Below are positions 62,695 through 64,000 of a DNA stretch of 64,000 bases, one piece after another. Source of the stretch: Siphonobacter sp. SORGH_AS_0500 (GTDB lineage Bacteria; Bacteroidota; Bacteroidia; Cytophagales; Spirosomataceae); NCBI RefSeq assembly GCF_002838835.1, contig NZ_NHPP01000017.1, forward strand, positions 1 through 64,000. Direction: 5' to 3'. Numbering within the stretch: position 1 is the stretch's first letter; each line of letters starts with the position of its first letter. Both the position numbers and the translations under genes were made by a program. The notes under the pieces were generated by a model that saw only the letters and a program-made list of their open reading frames with translations, did not search any database and was not told the DNA's origin.

Positions 62695-64000
62695 ATGCCT
62701 TCCCTTTTTCATCTGTCCGCCAGTGTGGCCGCTTTCGCCTTTATTTTCACGAGCAATCATTTAGTTCTTACGACGGAAGACTCGCCTGAAAGAGCTGTGA
62801 CAGATACGAGTGGTCGGTATCTAGCGGAAAAATACTGCCAGAGTTGCCACCTTTTCCCCGAACCAGAGTTACTCGACAAACAGACTTGGGCGAAGGGTGT
62901 ACTGCCGTACATGGGGTTACGCCTGGGAATCAAATCTCATATCAACCCTTACCACGGGTTATTTGCCGAAGAAAAGCAGCGATTGCAGGAAGCCGGGATT
63001 TATCCCGAAAAGGCCCTTTTAACCAAAGCGGAATGGCGAGCATCGTTAACTATTATGTGAATGCCGCTCCCGAACGTACGCTTCAACCCCTGAAAGTACC
63101 AACGGCTCAAAAGAACCTTCCGCTTTTTGAGGTAAAGGAAATTTCTTGGCAAGACGAACACTTGCCTCAAACCACACTCTTGCATTACGATACGCTTTCC
63201 TCGCGTTTCTATTTAGCGGATCGACAGAAGCAAGTAACGATTCTGAAATCCAATTTTGAGGTAGAGCGAGTCATAAGCCTGGACAGTCCGGCGTCGGCCA
63301 TGCGGGTAAGTAAGGAGGAAGACGTGCAGGTATTAACCACTGGAACACTCAATCCTTCGGATCTTTCCATAGGTAACTTATTGAAAATTAATGCTGATGA
63401 TAAGATCGAAGTACAATTGCATTCACTGCCCAGACCCGTTGATTTTGTAGAATGTGATTTAAATCAGGACGGTAAAAAAGACGTAGTGGTCTGTGGCTTT
63501 GGCCATAATCTGGGAAAATTGTTATGGATTGAAAGTTACCGAGAATCCCACTCCCAGGAGCACGTACTTCGAGCCTTACCCGGAGCCCGAACTGCGGTAG
63601 TGAAAGATTTCAATGAGGACGGTAGACCAGATATCATGGTATTAATGGAACAGGCTCAGGAAGGAATTTTTTTGTATGAAAATCAGGGGAATGGACACTT
63701 TCTGGAGCGGGAAAAGCTACGCTTTCCACCTGTTTATGGCACCAGTTCGATGCAGGTTGTTGATTATAATCAGGATGGGTTTGATGACCTATTAATAACC
63801 AATGGTGATAACTGGGATTACACCAATATCCTGAAAGCTTACCACGGCGTTCGGGTGTATTTGAATGACGGAAAAAATAATTTTAAGGAAGCCTTATTTT
63901 ATCCTCTGTACGGAGCCAATCAGGCCATTGCAGCCGATTTTGATGGTGACGGAGATCTGGATATAGCCGCTATTTCTTTTTTTCCAGATTTGCTCAATAG
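62695..64000 (+). pseudogene. Cytochrome-c-like plus FG-GAP/VCBS repeat protein, frameshifted and partial
   Basis: From ATG 62695 a signal peptide is followed by SGRYLAEKYCQSCHLFPEPE, a single heme-c motif CxxCH (C48, C51, H52). The frame stops at 63060, but another frame continues from about 63,037 (MASIVNYYVNAAPERTLQPL) to the window end, with FG-GAP repeats such as NQDGKKDVVVCGFGHN, DFNEDGRPDIMVLM, DYNQDGFDDLLITN and DFDGDGDLDIAAIS, each having the D-x-[DN]-x-D-G calcium-binding pattern. A single-base indel in AAAGCGGAATGGCGAGC joins them (KAEW/ASIVNYY). The whole would be a secreted, possibly redox-linked, beta-propeller protein. The 3' end lies beyond the window. Confidence 0.8.

Overview
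The window looks like a chromosomal segment from a Cytophagales bacterium (Bacteroidota), probably in or near the Spirosoma/Siphonobacter/Dyadobacter group. The evidence is the pair of giant CarboxypepD_reg/TonB receptors, a LytS/LytTR pair, SD-poor starts, an integrase of the Bacteroidota 'TGxAY' type, and a tRNA promoter of the Bacteroidota form (TTG ... TATCTTTG). The genus is a guess; the phylum is not.

Region 1 (1-9,940) is accessory DNA. A secreted surface protein runs off the left edge. A conspicuously AT-rich stretch follows: relics of an outer-membrane barrel and a TerB-like gene, a zeta-toxin operon with an unrecognised antitoxin-like partner, a small hypothetical gene, a frameshifted phage-tail-like gene, and a three-gene operon built around an XRE-HTH/ImmA-IrrE metallopeptidase. 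It ends with a tyrosine integrase pointing away from a tRNA-Thr whose 3' end carries a 21-bp tandem duplication. This is best read as a decayed tRNA-targeted integrative island.

Region 2 (10,000-26,960) holds mostly ordinary chromosomal genes: PQQ-type sugar dehydrogenase, a stand-alone DisA_N (diadenylate cyclase-like) protein with an N-terminal sensor-like half, tRNA-Arg, hflX, metF, an IscA-like protein, an HNH/NUMOD4 endonuclease, pssA with an MBL hydrolase, two alpha/beta hydrolases, a frameshifted RsmI-like methyltransferase, a polyprenyl diphosphate synthase, OsmC and Ppx/GppA.

Region 3 (27,000-34,600) is a minus-strand envelope-glycosylation cluster: two GT39 (ArnT/PMT-like) membrane transferases, a GT2 polyprenol-phosphate transferase, an LPG-synthase-type membrane protein, a sugar epimerase and an ACP-like protein lacking the phosphopantetheine serine, followed by a TetR regulator. 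Together they could make a polyprenyl-P-sugar donor and place the sugar on a periplasmic lipid or protein.

Region 4 (35,000-44,250) carries frr-pyrH, a DMT transporter, dus, a CPBP protease, a DUF2007-like gene overlapping cdsA, a LytS-type kinase with a frameshifted LytTR regulator, and an aldose epimerase. Region 5 (44,450-64,000) has two tandem Oar-like TonB receptors, a cysteine desulfurase, a TolC-RND-adaptor efflux operon, a large lipoprotein, a 1.4-kb gene-poor stretch with a transporter relic, a small lipoprotein and a cytochrome/VCBS protein running off the right edge.

Two window-wide properties stand out. First, several genes are broken by one apparent base insertion or deletion, so either the assembly has indel errors or pseudogenisation is common. 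Second, intergenic space is rich in repeats: GTTTGCA heptamers, long 'GTTTTGAGTTTGGGG' inverted repeats and a REP-like 'GCCAGC-TTTTT-GCTGG' palindrome. The strongest candidates for under-described biology are the DisA_N protein, the ImmA/IrrE operon, the zeta-toxin partner and the serine-less ACP.
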